Shown: positions 9,342 to 19,036, counted from the stretch's first letter. The stretch is 64,000 nt of DNA from Sphingomonas phyllosphaerae (GCF_029623345.1 NZ_JAPYKH010000007.1:1-64000); one strand, 5' to 3'. The notes: generated from the letters alone by a model not told the origin. Numbers and translations: made by a program.

Positions 9342-11552
9342 TCACGCCGAGGCTCGCGGGAAGGAGAAACCGGCGCTCGCTGCCGCTCCGTCTCGCAGGA
9401 TCGGGAGGCTTGTGGTTGGCCCGCCAGTGAGCGCGAAGATCGCGTTGGCGACGGCTGGAGCGATCGGCGGCACGCCGGGCTCCCCCATGCCGGTCGGCCG
9501 ATTGGTCGATGGAAGGATGTACGTCTCGACCATGGGCATCTCATTCATGCGAATGACGGGATAGCTGTCGAAGTTGGTCTCCTGCACGATCCCGTTCTTC
9601 AGCGTCATGGCGCCGTAAAGAGCGGCGGAAAGCCCGAAGCCGATACCACCTTCCATCTGCGCCACAATCTGGTCTGGCGAGATCGCGATCCCGCAGTCGA
9701 CGACCGCGACAACCCGCCGGACCACCGGTCTGCCCACATCGACGCGAACCTCCGCGAGCTGGCCGACCACGGTACCGAAACACTCGTGGATGGCCAGGCC
9801 GCGAGCCCAGCCGGACTCGATCGCCGCGCCCCAGCCTCCTCTGCTGCAGAGCGCATCGAGCACGGCGAGATGTCGCTTGGCGTGCGCGCGGCGATAGAGG
9901 GCCCGGCGATAATCTGCCGGATCCCGATCGAGCCGACGCGCGAGCTGGTCGACGATATGCTCCATCACCATGGCGTTGTGCGAGTGGCCGACAGAACGCC
10001 AGAAGGCGACCGGTACCGGGAAGGTAGGAGAGTAGACCTTCCCGTCGATGACCTTGGCAGCGGCGAGATACGGCGATTGCGCGACGCCTTCGACCGCCAG
10101 GGCATTGGGTCCGAGCGGCAGCAGGGGTTGCGAGACGGTGCGGTGTCGCCAGCGTGCCGGGAAGCCGTCCTCTCCGACGTCGACCAGCACACGGTGGTGG
10201 CTCATCGGCCGGAAGAAGCCGGACGATAGCTCGTCCTCGCGGGTCCAGATCAGCTTGATCGGCCGCCGCGGCATCCGCTTCGCGATCCGCACGCACTCGA
10301 CGAGATAGTCGGCGCCCATGATCCCGCGCCGGCCGAAGGAACCGCCGGCGGGTACCACGTCGATGTCGACGCGACCAGGGATGGTAAGCGCGACGCGTGC
10401 GGCTTGCACCTGGTCGACGGTCGCGAGATGGGAGCCGGAGATGATCTTCACGTCCCAACCATCGACCTGAGCGACGCAGTCGAGACTCTCCATCGGTGCG
10501 TGCGCAAGATAGGGAAAGTCGAAGCTGAACTCGATCGCCTGTGCGGAAAATACTTCCTTCGGATCGTCTCCCTTGCTGTGGAAGTCGGCTGGATCGACGT
10601 CGGTGCGACCTGCGGCGATGTCGTGGAAGTAGCGGACGAGGTCGGCGGTGGAGCGCTTCTCCGCCTCGCTGTCATCCCACTCGAGGGTGAGCGCATCCCG
10701 CCCCTGACGCGCGGCAAAGGTGTTTGTCGCCACCACGGCGACACCCGTCTCGATCGCGAAGACGTCGGCGACGCCCTTCACCTTGCGTGCCGCGGTTGCA
10801 TCGTATCGCGCGAGACGGCCACCGAAGCGCGGGCTGTGGGCGACCATCGCGACGAGCATGTCGGGCAGATGGACGTCCTGCGTGTAGACCTGCGCGCCGG
10901 TGCTTTTCGGCAGGCTGTCCTTGCGCCGCACGCGGTCCGTGCCGATCAGCCGGTAATCCTTGACCTCCTTGAGCGTCGGGCGTTGCGGCGCGGTTTGGCG
11001 CGCGGCGTCCGCGAGAAGCTCCGGAAAGGTCGCCGAGCGTCCCGATGCGCCGTGAGAGACGACTCCGTCGCGCACGTCGATCAGTCGCCGGGGCACGCTC
11101 CAGCGCATCGCCGCTGCCGCGACAAACATGGCACGCGCCGCGGCGCCGGCGTTGCGCATCGAATCCCAGTTCGTCGCAACTGATCGCGAGCCTGCCGTGA
11201 TCTGCGGACCGTAAGCGCGGAAGTTGGCGCGGGCGCTGACGACCCGAACCCGGTCCCAGTCGGCATCCAGTTCCTCCGCGATCATTGCGGCCATGCCGGC
11301 ATGGATGCCCTGGCCAAGTTCCTGCTGTTTGTTGACGATCGTCACCCAGCCATCCGGACTGATCCGGATAAAGGATCCGAAGGCGCTCTCCTCGGGCACG
11401 GGTCCACCGCCCGACAGGATCGCGCCTGCGGCCTGCATCGGGTGGGTGGCCGTGTAGCCGACGACGAGCGCCCCACCGGCCAGCGTACCGCTCAGGATCA
11501 TCTTGCGGCGGGTCATCTGAAAGCGGCGTCCGGATGCCGGGGCGTCGATCAC
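9342..11552 (-). CDS. molybdopterin-binding hydroxylase large subunit (IorB-like)
   Basis: A 736-residue catalytic subunit of the xanthine oxidase family, of the two-subunit isoquinoline 1-oxidoreductase/aldehyde dehydrogenase type that binds molybdopterin cytosine dinucleotide. GTG 11552 is preferred because AGGAG sits seven bases upstream; an internal ATG at 11516 has none. The N-terminus carries a twin-arginine motif (TRRKMILSG), so the folded complex is probably Tat-exported. GSFGRRG is a cofactor-binding loop and GMGEPGVPP near the C-terminus contains the catalytic Glu. It follows the cytochrome gene by 25 bases. It likely hydroxylates an N-heterocycle or oxidises an aldehyde. Confidence 0.92.
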   Translation of the reverse strand: MIDAPASGRRFQMTRRKMILSGTLAGGALVVGYTATHPMQAAGAILSGGGPVPEESAFGSFIRISPDGWVTIVNKQQELGQGIHAGMAAMIAEELDADWDRVRVVSARANFRAYGPQITAGSRSVATNWDSMRNAGAAARAMFVAAAAMRWSVPRRLIDVRDGVVSHGASGRSATFPELLADAARQTAPQRPTLKEVKDYRLIGTDRVRRKDSLPKSTGAQVYTQDVHLPDMLVAMVAHSPRFGGRLARYDATAARKVKGVADVFAIETGVAVVATNTFAARQGRDALTLEWDDSEAEKRSTADLVRYFHDIAAGRTDVDPADFHSKGDDPKEVFSAQAIEFSFDFPYLAHAPMESLDCVAQVDGWDVKIISGSHLATVDQVQAARVALTIPGRVDIDVVPAGGSFGRRGIMGADYLVECVRIAKRMPRRPIKLIWTREDELSSGFFRPMSHHRVLVDVGEDGFPARWRHRTVSQPLLPLGPNALAVEGVAQSPYLAAAKVIDGKVYSPTFPVPVAFWRSVGHSHNAMVMEHIVDQLARRLDRDPADYRRALYRRAHAKRHLAVLDALCSRGGWGAAIESGWARGLAIHECFGTVVGQLAEVRVDVGRPVVRRVVAVVDCGIAISPDQIVAQMEGGIGFGLSAALYGAMTLKNGIVQETNFDSYPVIRMNEMPMVETYILPSTNRPTGMGEPGVPPIAPAVANAIFALTGGPTTSLPILRDGAAASAGFSFPRASA

Positions 11553-11577
11553 GAGCAATCTCCTGCTCGGCAAGGCG

Positions 11578-12258
11578 TCAGACCGGGCATGCAGCCCCCG
11601 TTTCCAACCATGCCGTGATGAGGGCGCCGAACGCTGCCTGAGAGCCGGGAGCGGGCTCCCGATTGCCGCCGGGGTGCCAGGCCCAGCCAACCAGCTCGTC
11701 CTCGGCCATATGGTGGAGGAGTTCGGCCCGGTTCAGGTGCGATCGGGCCGGGTCGAGGAGCTGTCGGCAGATCTCCCCCAACGTCTTGCCCTGCCAGGCC
11801 ATTTCGATCGGCGCGAGCTTCCACTTCGGGTTGCCGGGAACGCCAGAGGCCTCGAAGTTGATGGCGCGGTGGCAGGTCGCGCACCGCATCGTCGGTGCAC
11901 CGGCATCGTCCGGTCCTCGCGTGATCCACGGCATATGGGGCCGCATCGCCGCCGTCTGGGTCGGTCGATCGCCTCGCGGATGACAGTTCATGCAGCGCGG
12001 GTGCTCGATCACGCGTCCCGCCTCCTCGAACAGCGCGAGCGATCGCATGCTCGGGTCCGCGATCGACGCGAACGTCGACACCGGCCGCAGAGCCGAACCG
12101 GTCGATCGTGCCGGCGCAGCGACCAGCGGCTGCGATGACGGCAGCGCATGCGGGCGGAAGGCGATGGCGACGCCGAGCACGAGGAGCGCGACGAGCGACG
12201 CCAGGATCGAGAGACATCCGAAACGTCGGCGCTCACCGCTAGCACGTCGCCATCTCAT
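11578..12258 (-). CDS. membrane-anchored di-haem cytochrome c
   Basis: A 226-residue cytochrome. Residues 15-35 are one hydrophobic anchor ([20 protein letters not shown]); the rest would lie in the periplasm. There are two haem-binding CxxCH motifs, CMNCH and CATCH, about 35 residues apart. It lies between the 2Fe-2S and molybdenum subunits, overlapping the former by four bases (ATGA), so it is the likely electron acceptor of the hydroxylase, passing electrons to the respiratory chain. Such three-gene sets replace the FAD subunit of xanthine dehydrogenases. Confidence 0.88.
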   Translation of the reverse strand: MRWRRASGERRRFGCLSILASLVALLVLGVAIAFRPHALPSSQPLVAAPARSTGSALRPVSTFASIADPSMRSLALFEEAGRVIEHPRCMNCHPRGDRPTQTAAMRPHMPWITRGPDDAGAPTMRCATCHRAINFEASGVPGNPKWKLAPIEMAWQGKTLGEICRQLLDPARSHLNRAELLHHMAEDELVGWAWHPGGNREPAPGSQAAFGALITAWLETGAACPV

Positions 12259-12725
12259 GATTGGCGATGCCTCAGCTGTCCCGCGGCGTCGTGGATGCCG
12301 GCGCGGATCCGGTTGTAGGTTGCGCAGCGGCAGATGTTGCCGCTCATCGCCACGTCGATGTCGGCGTCACTTGGTGCGGGAATGGCGCGTAGAAGCGCCA
12401 CCGCGCTCATGATCTGCCCCGATTGGCAGAAGCCGCACTGCGGCACGTCCCGCGCCACCCAGGCGTTCTGGATCGCCTCGACTTCGGCGCCCTTGCAGCC
12501 TTCGATGGTGACAATGGGCGATGCCGACGCTGCCTCGAGCGGAAACGAGCAGGAGCGGACCGGCTGGCCATCGACATGCACGGTGCACGCGCCGCATTGC
12601 GCGACGCCGCAGCCATATTTCGTACCGGTGAGCTTCAGCGTATCGCGAAGCACCCACAGCAAGGGGGTCTGGCCGTCTTCGTCGACCTGATGCGTCGCGC
12701 CGTTGACCGAAAGGGAGTACGCCAT
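12255..12725 (-). CDS. 2Fe-2S subunit of molybdenum hydroxylase (IorA-like)
   Basis: A 156-residue ferredoxin-like subunit. The plant-type 2Fe-2S cluster ligands are [12 protein letters not shown] followed by SC near residue 58, and the second cluster uses [10 protein letters not shown] and GNICRCATY. The length is standard for the small subunit of two-subunit aldehyde or isoquinoline oxidoreductases. It is the first gene of the operon, with the cytochrome and IorB-like gene downstream. A pair of CCCGATCC direct repeats lies about 65 bases upstream, probably the regulatory region. Confidence 0.94.
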   Translation of the reverse strand: MAYSLSVNGATHQVDEDGQTPLLWVLRDTLKLTGTKYGCGVAQCGACTVHVDGQPVRSCSFPLEAASASPIVTIEGCKGAEVEAIQNAWVARDVPQCGFCQSGQIMSAVALLRAIPAPSDADIDVAMSGNICRCATYNRIRAGIHDAAGQLRHRQS

Positions 12726-12789
12726 GACCTAGCCCGTCACGATGTTGATCATGGCGCGATGCTAGGCCGGGCACCACGCGCAGCGAACA

Positions 12790-12823
12790 CCCGATCCCAC
12801 GGAAAACTTGCCCGATCCTGTGG
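12790..12823. promoter_or_regulatory. candidate AraC operator before the hydroxylase operon
   Basis: CCCGATCCCACGG (12790-12802) and CCCGATCCTGTGG (12811-12823) are direct repeats 21 bases apart, two helical turns. The second is embedded in AACTTGCCCGATCCTG, almost identical to the sequence in front of the SDR at 15045-15060. Tandem direct half-sites are typical of AraC proteins, and an AraC gene lies at 15.1-16.1 kb. Confidence 0.5.
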
Positions 12824-12853
12824 CCCGGGACGGGTGCAGCCCGTAGCCGATGA

Positions 12854-13162
12854 TCACGCCACGAAGCTCGTTCCGGCAGCGTAGGGCGCCATACTCAAGA
12901 GGGCGATGAACGCGAACCTCACCTGCGCGTAGCCACGCACGTCCCGACGCAGGAAGATCGCCCGGGCGAAGCGGAGGTCCTCAGCCACTGTCATCGTCAC
13001 ACCCGCGACGACAGCGAAGATCGGCAGACACCACCATGGCGCTCCGGTCTGACCGAGCCTGAACGGCAGAGCGCCGACGACGATCAGATGGCCGACGCAC
13101 CGCATTATGACCTCCGGCGCCGTGCTATCACCGAACGCGCCGCAGACCGGTTGGTCGCTCAT
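12854..13162 (-). CDS. small membrane protein, unknown function
   Basis: A 102-residue protein with three likely membrane segments: about residues 20-40 (MRCVGHLIVVGALPF), 43-60 (WWCLPIFAVVAGVTMTVA) and 80-98 (QVRFAFIALLSMAPYAAG). I do not recognise the family. Its start overlaps the stop of the methyltransferase by four bases (ATGA), so the two are translationally coupled and perhaps act together, for instance on membrane lipid. It ends about 130 bases before the hydroxylase operon. Confidence 0.65.
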   Translation of the reverse strand: MSDQPVCGAFGDSTAPEVIMRCVGHLIVVGALPFRLGQTGAPWWCLPIFAVVAGVTMTVAEDLRFARAIFLRRDVRGYAQVRFAFIALLSMAPYAAGTSFVA

Positions 13163-13785
13163 CCTGTCATCCCGACCCGTTGCAGGCGGTAGACCGACGC
13201 AGGCGGAAGGTTGCGCAGCGTCGAACCCACTTTCTCGGCGATCAGGCCGAGCCGGTCCAGAACGTCATCCGGCACCGAGCAGCGGCTGCCGTAGGTGATC
13301 AGGTAGAAGGAGCCCGCCGGTCGCAGGGCGGTGAAGCTGGCCCGAACAATGCCCTCGACCTCGCGCGACGTCATGTTGCGAAGTCCGAGCCCGCACACCA
13401 CGGCACCGAACGGCTGCGCAGCCGCTCGCCTGCCCAGATGAAGGTCAGCGGCATCGATGTTGAGGACCGTCGACGCTGGGAAACGGTCCTTCAGCAGCCT
13501 GGCGAAAGTTGGGCTCCGTTCGACCAGCGTCAGATCACGCTTGGCTACGCCCCTGCGGGTGAGAGCCCGGGTGAAGGCGCCGGTGCCCGGGCCGAGCTCG
13601 AGCACCGGCCCCGAGGCGCCATCGATCTCGCAGGTGATCAACGAAGCCAGCACTCGTCCCGACGGGGCGATGGCGGCAATGTCATAGGGGTGGCGCGACC
13701 ACTCCACCAAGAACCGCGCCGCATCGGACCAGAAGCCGGACGCCGGTTCGTCGCCGGATGCTGAGCCTGCCGGGCGGAAAGACAT
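13159..13785 (-). CDS. SAM methyltransferase, PmtA-like
   Basis: A class I methyltransferase of about 208 residues. VLELGPGTGAFTRAL is motif I (SAM binding), preceded by FLVEWSRHPYDIAAIAPSGR, an arrangement typical of phospholipid N-methyltransferases of the PmtA type, in which that N-terminal helix contacts the membrane. LRPAGSFYLITYG lies in the second half. The start at 13785 gives the family's usual N-terminal spacing, but 13911 is also possible and neither has a good ribosome binding site. It may make methylated phosphatidylethanolamine, or act on another lipid. It is coupled to the small membrane protein downstream. Confidence 0.78.
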   Translation of the reverse strand: MSFRPAGSASGDEPASGFWSDAARFLVEWSRHPYDIAAIAPSGRVLASLITCEIDGASGPVLELGPGTGAFTRALTRRGVAKRDLTLVERSPTFARLLKDRFPASTVLNIDAADLHLGRRAAAQPFGAVVCGLGLRNMTSREVEGIVRASFTALRPAGSFYLITYGSRCSVPDDVLDRLGLIAEKVGSTLRNLPPASVYRLQRVGMTG

Positions 13786-13982
13786 GCCGGCGCGGCGATC
13801 CGCGCGGGCACGGCCAGTTCCTGCGGTTGCCAGCAGTTCCAGGCGTGAGTGTGTTCCGGCAGGACATATCCGGCTCAGGGCCGACAGTACCGAACGCCGG
13901 GCTCGGTTCATGATTGAGTTCCACAAACAGGGGAGGTCGATGCGCCGCGCGAGTGGCCGCGCGTCTTCGCCGGCGGGCGCGG

Positions 13983-14957
13983 TCAGGCGGCCGCTGTCGG
14001 AGAGACTAGTTGGAAGAGGGAATGGCTCGGATCGAGCGAGGTCGAAGGAAAGCGCACGCCCGCCATGACTTCGGACATCTCCCACAGCCGAGCTGCGACG
14101 CCTTCGTCCAGAGCCTGCGGCGGCACCTTGGCCGCGGTCGGGAAGCCCCGCAATTCACCCAGACCATCAGGTCCATAATAGCCGCCAGCCACAGCGTCGG
14201 GCGAGGTCGCGGCGTACAGCGTCGGCAAGGCGCCTTGCGCCACTGGCTGGAAGAGGAACGGCAGGAAGGAGCGAGCCATGCCGTGCGAACTCCAGCGCCC
14301 CGGACCGTTGTGCAGCAGATCGGTCCGCGAGATCCCCGGGTGCGAGGCGATGCTGGTGATCCCCCACGCGCCCGCGTCGCTGCGCCGCTGCAACTCGAAG
14401 GCGAAGATGAGGCAGGCGAGCTTCGACTGACTGTAGACCGGCATCGGCTTGTAGCGCGTCGCCGCGTTGAGATCGTCGAAGTTGATCGCGCCAGCCGCGG
14501 CCGCAACGCTCGACAAGGAAATGACGCGAGATTGTACGCCGGCCCGCAGCAGCGGCAGCAGATGCGCCGTCAGGGCGAAATGGCCTAGATAATTGGTACC
14601 GAACTGCAGCTCGACGCCGTCCGCCGTGGTCCGTCGCTGTGGCGGGACCATAATGCCCGCGTTGTTGATCAGGATGTCCAGGCTCTGTCGCTGTTTGCCC
14701 AGGCGATCAGCGAAGGCGGCGATCGACGCGAGCTCGGCGAGGTCGAGCGGCTCGAACCAGATCTTCGCACCGGTGATGTCGCGCCGGATGCGGTCCACTG
14801 CGGCCGCCCCCCTGGAGGGATCGCGGCCGGCCAGAATGACCTCGCAGCCGGCACGCGCCAGCGCAAGCGCATCCTCGAAGCCGAGGCCGCCGGTGCCGGT
14901 GACGACGGCGGAGCGACCGTTCTGCGACGGGATGTCGGAAACTGTCCAGCGGGTCAT
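13983..14957 (-). CDS. short-chain dehydrogenase/reductase
   Basis: A 324-residue SDR of the retinol dehydrogenase-like type. SAVVTGTGGLGFEDALALA is the cofactor loop, ILINNAGIM the NAG motif, VISLSSVAA the catalytic Ser strand and YSQSKLACLIF the YxxxK motif. The loop reads GTGGLGF where the family usually has TGANSGLG, a small deviation that keeps the glycines. It points leftward from the AraC gene, and a CCCGATCCTG motif shared with the hydroxylase operon lies upstream, so the AraC protein probably controls it. Substrate unknown. Confidence 0.92.
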   Translation of the reverse strand: MTRWTVSDIPSQNGRSAVVTGTGGLGFEDALALARAGCEVILAGRDPSRGAAAVDRIRRDITGAKIWFEPLDLAELASIAAFADRLGKQRQSLDILINNAGIMVPPQRRTTADGVELQFGTNYLGHFALTAHLLPLLRAGVQSRVISLSSVAAAAGAINFDDLNAATRYKPMPVYSQSKLACLIFAFELQRRSDAGAWGITSIASHPGISRTDLLHNGPGRWSSHGMARSFLPFLFQPVAQGALPTLYAATSPDAVAGGYYGPDGLGELRGFPTAAKVPPQALDEGVAARLWEMSEVMAGVRFPSTSLDPSHSLFQLVSPTAAA

Positions 14958-15012
14958 GGAACTTGCCTTTCACGAAGCCGGTGTCGGCGCCTGCTCCACA
15001 AGTTACGCTGAT

Positions 15013-15085
15013 CCCGATCCTCCTCCATGCCGGATGCCCCATAAGACTTGCCCGATCCTGCGGGCGCTTCCGCGTGCAGGATCGG
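15013..15085. promoter_or_regulatory. candidate AraC operator and inverted repeat
   Basis: CCCGATCCTCC (15013-15023) and CCCGATCCTGCGG (15051-15063) repeat in the same direction in front of the leftward SDR gene. CCGATCCTGC (15052-15061) is also perfectly answered by GCAGGATCGG (15076-15085). The hairpin could alternatively end the AraC transcript, because it lies just past that gene's stop. Confidence 0.45.
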
Positions 15086-15111
15086 TATGCGCCCGACAGG
15101 ACCGCTGCGGC

Positions 15112-16128
15112 TTACCTCGCCCCGTAGGCGACCAATGCCTTGTAGTTCATCACATCCTGCTTGGGCGCGACACCGAAGTGGCGGGAATACTCGCGGCTGA
15201 ATTGGGACGCGCTTTCATAGCCGACCTGATAGGCAGCCTCGGACACATTGGCAGCCTCCGAGACCATCAACCGACGCGCTTCTATGAGCCGCAGCTGCTT
15301 CTGATATTGCACCGGCGTCATCGATGTCATCGTCCGGAAATGCTGGTGGAACGATGACAGGCTCATGCGGGCGACCTCCGCCAGCTGCTCCACGCGCAGC
15401 GTCTGGGCGAAATGGTCGCGGAGGTAGTAGATGGCGTTGGCGACGCGATCGGTATGCGAATCCGGCAGGGTCAGCTTGGCGATCTCGGCGCCGTAAGGTC
15501 CGGTCAGCAGCCAGTAGCAGATCTCCCGCATCACCGATGGATAGAGAATGTGGGCAGCATCCGGCGTCATCGCCATCCTGATGAGGCGCAGGACGCACTC
15601 GGTCAGCGGGACGTCGACCTGACCGACGAACACACAGGGGCCTGACGCGGGAGCGGGGCGCGGCGGGTTCGCCAGCTGCTGCATGACCTCCTTAAGCATC
15701 GCCACGTCGAAGTCGATGCTCAATCCCAGATAGGGTGTCTCGCAACTTGCGCCGATCATGCGACCGCTCGCTGGCAGCTCGACACTGACGACGAGACATT
15801 CCATTTCTTTGTAGATCAACGTCGTTTCGCCGAACAGGATCTGCTTGGCCCCCTTCAGCACGACGCAGAGCGACGGCCGGTAAATCCTGCGCATCGGCGG
15901 GATCTCTTGAAAGGCGCGCATGACGTGCACGCCGTTCATCGGCGTCTGGAAGTGCCCCTCGCCCCCGCCCCTCGACTTGAGGAACTCCTGCGCAGCATCG
16001 AGAAGCGCCGGCGGCGTGCGCCCCTCTCCGCTGCTGTGCGGTCCTGGCGGGGCGGCGTTCATTACCGCGTGGCTGCGCTCGTCTGCAGGAAAAGGCAAGA
16101 TTTTCGCGGTATCGGGCATTCGGTTCAC
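15112..16128 (-). CDS. AraC-family transcriptional regulator
   Basis: A 338-residue activator. Residues 40-190 match the AraC-type N-terminal cupin domain (PSLCVVLKGAKQILFGE), and residues 225-335 the two helix-turn-helix motifs, with VEQLAEVARMSLSSFHQHFR and SEAAYQVGYESASQFSREYS. GTG 16128 is chosen because AGGAG lies seven bases upstream; the longer frame has no such site. Regulators of this subtype often sit beside SDR or aldo/keto reductase genes that they activate in response to an aldehyde or alcohol. Shared motifs at 12.8 and 15.05 kb suggest it controls both the hydroxylase operon and the SDR. Confidence 0.92.
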   Translation of the reverse strand: MNRMPDTAKILPFPADERSHAVMNAAPPGPHSSGEGRTPPALLDAAQEFLKSRGGGEGHFQTPMNGVHVMRAFQEIPPMRRIYRPSLCVVLKGAKQILFGETTLIYKEMECLVVSVELPASGRMIGASCETPYLGLSIDFDVAMLKEVMQQLANPPRPAPASGPCVFVGQVDVPLTECVLRLIRMAMTPDAAHILYPSVMREICYWLLTGPYGAEIAKLTLPDSHTDRVANAIYYLRDHFAQTLRVEQLAEVARMSLSSFHQHFRTMTSMTPVQYQKQLRLIEARRLMVSEAANVSEAAYQVGYESASQFSREYSRHFGVAPKQDVMNYKALVAYGAR

Positions 16129-16401
16129 GGAACTGCTCCTGTAGCTTGATGGTGTCAGATCAAGATCAGGTGGCTTAGTTATGGCAGATAAACACAGGCG
16201 GTCAAGAGACCGCGCCCAACCTCCGGCCATAATCGCCAAGAGGAATTCCCGCGCCTCAAGGTAAGCGGCGCATGCCATTTTGTGATGGGAGCCATGACTG
16301 CTGTATACTCATCCTGCAGCACTTTCCATCGTGACCATTTGGCTGGGTTACCTGGCGCGCATCTCCGGTGCGCGTCACGAAACCAAACAAAGGACCATCC
16401 G

Positions 16402-17193
16402 ATGCGCTTCATTCTTCCGTTCGTCGGCATTAGCATGACATGCCTGCCGTCGATCGTCGTCGCACAGGGAGCGCCGCCCAGCGATGCACCTCATGGCCAG
16501 GTTGCTCTCGGCGCAGGCGTCGCACCGGAATATGACGGCGCCAGCGACGTGCGGCTGATCCCCTTCGTGCTCGCCGACGTCCGCTGGCAGGGAATCAGTT
16601 TCGAGTTCCGCGGCCTGCGCGGCAGAGCGGACCTGGCCTCTGATCCGCGGCTCGCGATTGGGCCTGTGATCGGCGCACGACTTGATCGGAGCGACGCCGA
16701 CGGCGCGGTCGGCCTTCTTCCCGAGATCGACACCGCGATCGAGGCGGGCGCCTTCATCGGCTATCGCTTCGACGGCGATCAGCTTGGCCAGGGATCGCTC
16801 CGGCTCGATCTGACCGCCGTGCACGACGTCTCGCGGACCCATAACGGGCTGCTCGCGACCGCCAGCGCCAGCTACGCTGCCGTCCGCAAGCCGGACACCT
16901 TCGTCACCGTGGATGTCCAGACGACCTGGGCGAACGCGGATTACTCGCGCACCTATTTCGGCATCTCGGCGGCCGACGCGGTCAGAAGCGGCCTCACGCC
17001 CTACCGGCCGGGCGCGGGCATGCGCGACGTGGGGGCAGGTCTCAGCGCCGGCCATTATTTCGATCGCCATCTCGGCCTGATCGCGCGGGCTGGTGCCACC
17101 TACCTCATCGGCGACGTCTCTGACAGCCCGGTCACCGATCAGGGCAGCCGGTGGCAACCGCTCGGTGGGGTCACGCTCTCCTATCGCTTCTGA
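16402..17193 (+). CDS. MipA/OmpV family outer-membrane protein
   Basis: A 263-residue beta-barrel protein. ATG 16402 has AAGGA upstream and gives a signal peptide MRFILPFVGISMTCLPSIVVA. The mature part starts with GAGVAPEYDGASD, the typical first strand of MipA/OmpV proteins, and ends with Phe in VTLSYRF, the barrel-assembly signal. MipA scaffolds murein enzymes in E. coli; OmpV-like members are porin-like. The gene is divergent from the AraC regulator. The next gene starts ten bases after its stop, so it probably heads an operon. Confidence 0.88.
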   Translation: MRFILPFVGISMTCLPSIVVAQGAPPSDAPHGQVALGAGVAPEYDGASDVRLIPFVLADVRWQGISFEFRGLRGRADLASDPRLAIGPVIGARLDRSDADGAVGLLPEIDTAIEAGAFIGYRFDGDQLGQGSLRLDLTAVHDVSRTHNGLLATASASYAAVRKPDTFVTVDVQTTWANADYSRTYFGISAADAVRSGLTPYRPGAGMRDVGAGLSAGHYFDRHLGLIARAGATYLIGDVSDSPVTDQGSRWQPLGGVTLSYRF

Positions 17194-17202
17194 GGTGAGA
17201 TC

Positions 17203-17580
17203 ATGCGCCGACCACCCGTCGTCCCTGCACCGCTCGCTCTACCGGTCGAGCGTTCGAAGCTCGCCTTCGCCGCGGGAGCGTGCTACCACCTGAGATCGCT
17301 GGTGGCAGCCGCCATCGCGATCGGCCGGATGCCGGGTGAACCTGCCGTCGTTCTGCGCGCCGGGCAGCGCTCTCTCCTGCTCGCCTTGCTCTTCGGCAGG
17401 AGGCGGCATGGGCCGCTCGCCGATCCGCGGCTCGAGGTCATCCGGGCGATCAGCGCAGCGTTGTCCAGGGGAGCCGACACCGTCCGCGCCGATCTCATCA
17501 TGGATGCCGCCAGGGCAGGCTGGAGCCGGAACGATCTCGTCTCGATGTTTCCCACCCTGTCAGTGCGCGCTGCGTCATGA
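17203..17580 (+). CDS. hypothetical protein
   Basis: A 125-residue protein that I do not recognise. It is rich in Arg and Ala, with a C-terminal helical region (DPRLEVIRAISAALSRGAD then AARAGWSRNDLVSMFP) that could be a small interaction domain. It lies ten bases after the MipA gene and overlaps the DedA-like gene by four bases (ATGA), so the three are probably one transcript. No membrane span or catalytic motif is evident. Confidence 0.55.
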   Translation: MRRPPVVPAPLALPVERSKLAFAAGACYHLRSLVAAAIAIGRMPGEPAVVLRAGQRSLLLALLFGRRRHGPLADPRLEVIRAISAALSRGADTVRADLIMDAARAGWSRNDLVSMFPTLSVRAAS

Positions 17581-18203
17581 TGGGCGGCGACCCGCTGGGC
17601 GAGGCCCTGTTGATCATCGCGCCACTCGGATTGGCTGGCATATTCTTGGTGACGCTATTGGAGCGGCTGATTCCGCTCCTGCCGTCCCAAGGGATCTTCG
17701 CCGCGATCGGCGTTGCCGCGGCGAATGGCTTGTGGTGCCTGCCGACGGCCATGCTCGCCTCGGTCGTCGGCGGCAGTGCCGGGGCGTTCGCGACCTACAG
17801 CCTTGGCGTGAGCGTCGCCGCTCGTGACGGTGGGACTGGTCGCATCCAGCGCGTCCTTCATCGGCGCGATCCGGCGGGGCGGTACCTCAGGAAGATTCGT
17901 CGCAGCAGCACCTCGCTTCCTTTCACCGCCCAGCTCATCCCGGGTGCGCGGCTCCTCGCGCCCATGATCGCGGGCACGATGATCCATGATCGCCGCAAGC
18001 TCGCCATCTCGGTCCTTGCGGGTCTCGCCGTTTGGAACATGGCCTTCATATCGCTAGGCTTCGTGATGGTTCGCGTGACAGGGTCCTCCAACACGACGGT
18101 GGTGACGCTCGGTTCCGGGTTCCTCCTCGGAGCGGTGCTGTTGTCGCGGCCGCTGGCAGCACGCTCGTTCAACGTGTTGCGATTGGTCGCGCGTCACCGA
18201 TGA
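17577..18203 (+). CDS. DedA-like membrane protein
   Basis: A 208-residue integral membrane protein of the DedA/VTT type, which flips or transports lipids such as undecaprenyl phosphate. Hydrophobic segments cover about residues 10-30, 40-75, 128-165 and 175-195. The N-terminus resembles DedA (GIFLVTLLERLIPLLPSQGI), and FTAQLIPGARLLAPMIAGT matches the conserved arm where family members have an Arg-x-x-PGxR loop. The middle part, residues 83-110, is unusually Arg-rich and less typical. Translation is coupled to the gene upstream. Confidence 0.7.
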   Translation: MMGGDPLGEALLIIAPLGLAGIFLVTLLERLIPLLPSQGIFAAIGVAAANGLWCLPTAMLASVVGGSAGAFATYSLGVSVAARDGGTGRIQRVLHRRDPAGRYLRKIRRSSTSLPFTAQLIPGARLLAPMIAGTMIHDRRKLAISVLAGLAVWNMAFISLGFVMVRVTGSSNTTVVTLGSGFLLGAVLLSRPLAARSFNVLRLVARHR

Positions 18204-18251
18204 TTGTGCTTTCACCAGTTATCTCAGACCTGCCTACCGGAGCTTCGAGCG

Positions 18252-18980
18252 ATGATAGAAGATGCCGTGATCGTGATTACCGGCGCCAGCAGCGGCATGG
18301 GCGAGGCGGCGGCGCGCTACCTTGCCGCGAGAGGCGCCAAGGTTGTTCTCGGCGCTCGAAACGACGGCAAGCTTGGTACCATCGTGGAGGAGATACGCGC
18401 AGCTGGCGGGGCTGCCACCTGCCTGAGGACCGATGTCGTTAGTCTCTCGGACAATCAGGATCTGGTTGCCCATGCTATCGACACCTTCGGCCGCCTCGAC
18501 GTTTTCGTTGCGAAAGCCGGGTCGATGCCGATCGGCCCGATGGATGCGCTGAGCGTCGACGACTGGAACATGATGGTCGACGTCAACATCAAAGGGGTGC
18601 TCTGGGCTATCGCTGCTACCCTGCCGGTCTTCCGCCGGCAGAAGGCCGGTCACTTCATCGCCGTCGCTTCCACCGCAGCGAGGAAGATCGTGCCCAACAT
18701 GGCGGTCTATGCCGGCACCAAGGCTGCTGTCGTGGCGATCTGCGAGGGGCTTCGTCAGGAGGCTGCCGGAGAGCTACGGGTCACGACACTGCTCCCCGGA
18801 TACACCGCGACGAACTTCGCCGAGCATATCCGTGACGATCGTCTTCGCCAGCAGATCACCGCAGCAGGCGAGTTTGCCATGTCTCCCGAAGCGATCGCCG
18901 CCGCGATCGCATACGCGATCGAACAGCCGCTTGAGGTCAATATCGGGGAGCTGGTCGTCAGGCCGACGGCTCAGGCTTGA
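18252..18980 (+). CDS. short-chain dehydrogenase/reductase
   Basis: A 242-residue classical SDR. The start at 18252 gives MIEDAVIVITGASSGMGEAA with the TGxxxGxG loop. LRTDVVSL holds the conserved Asp; the usual NNAG is replaced by AKAGSMP; VASTAARK supplies Ser and YAGTKAAVV the YxxxK pair. This set fits the SDR group that includes serine or 3-hydroxy acid dehydrogenases. It reads rightward after the DedA-like gene with a 48-base gap. The substrate is unknown. Confidence 0.9.
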   Translation: MIEDAVIVITGASSGMGEAAARYLAARGAKVVLGARNDGKLGTIVEEIRAAGGAATCLRTDVVSLSDNQDLVAHAIDTFGRLDVFVAKAGSMPIGPMDALSVDDWNMMVDVNIKGVLWAIAATLPVFRRQKAGHFIAVASTAARKIVPNMAVYAGTKAAVVAICEGLRQEAAGELRVTTLLPGYTATNFAEHIRDDRLRQQITAAGEFAMSPEAIAAAIAYAIEQPLEVNIGELVVRPTAQA

Positions 18981-19036
18981 TCGTCTCTGGTGAGCTTGTC
19001 GGTGCTTCTCATGCGTCTGTGGCAAACCGTCTTAGC

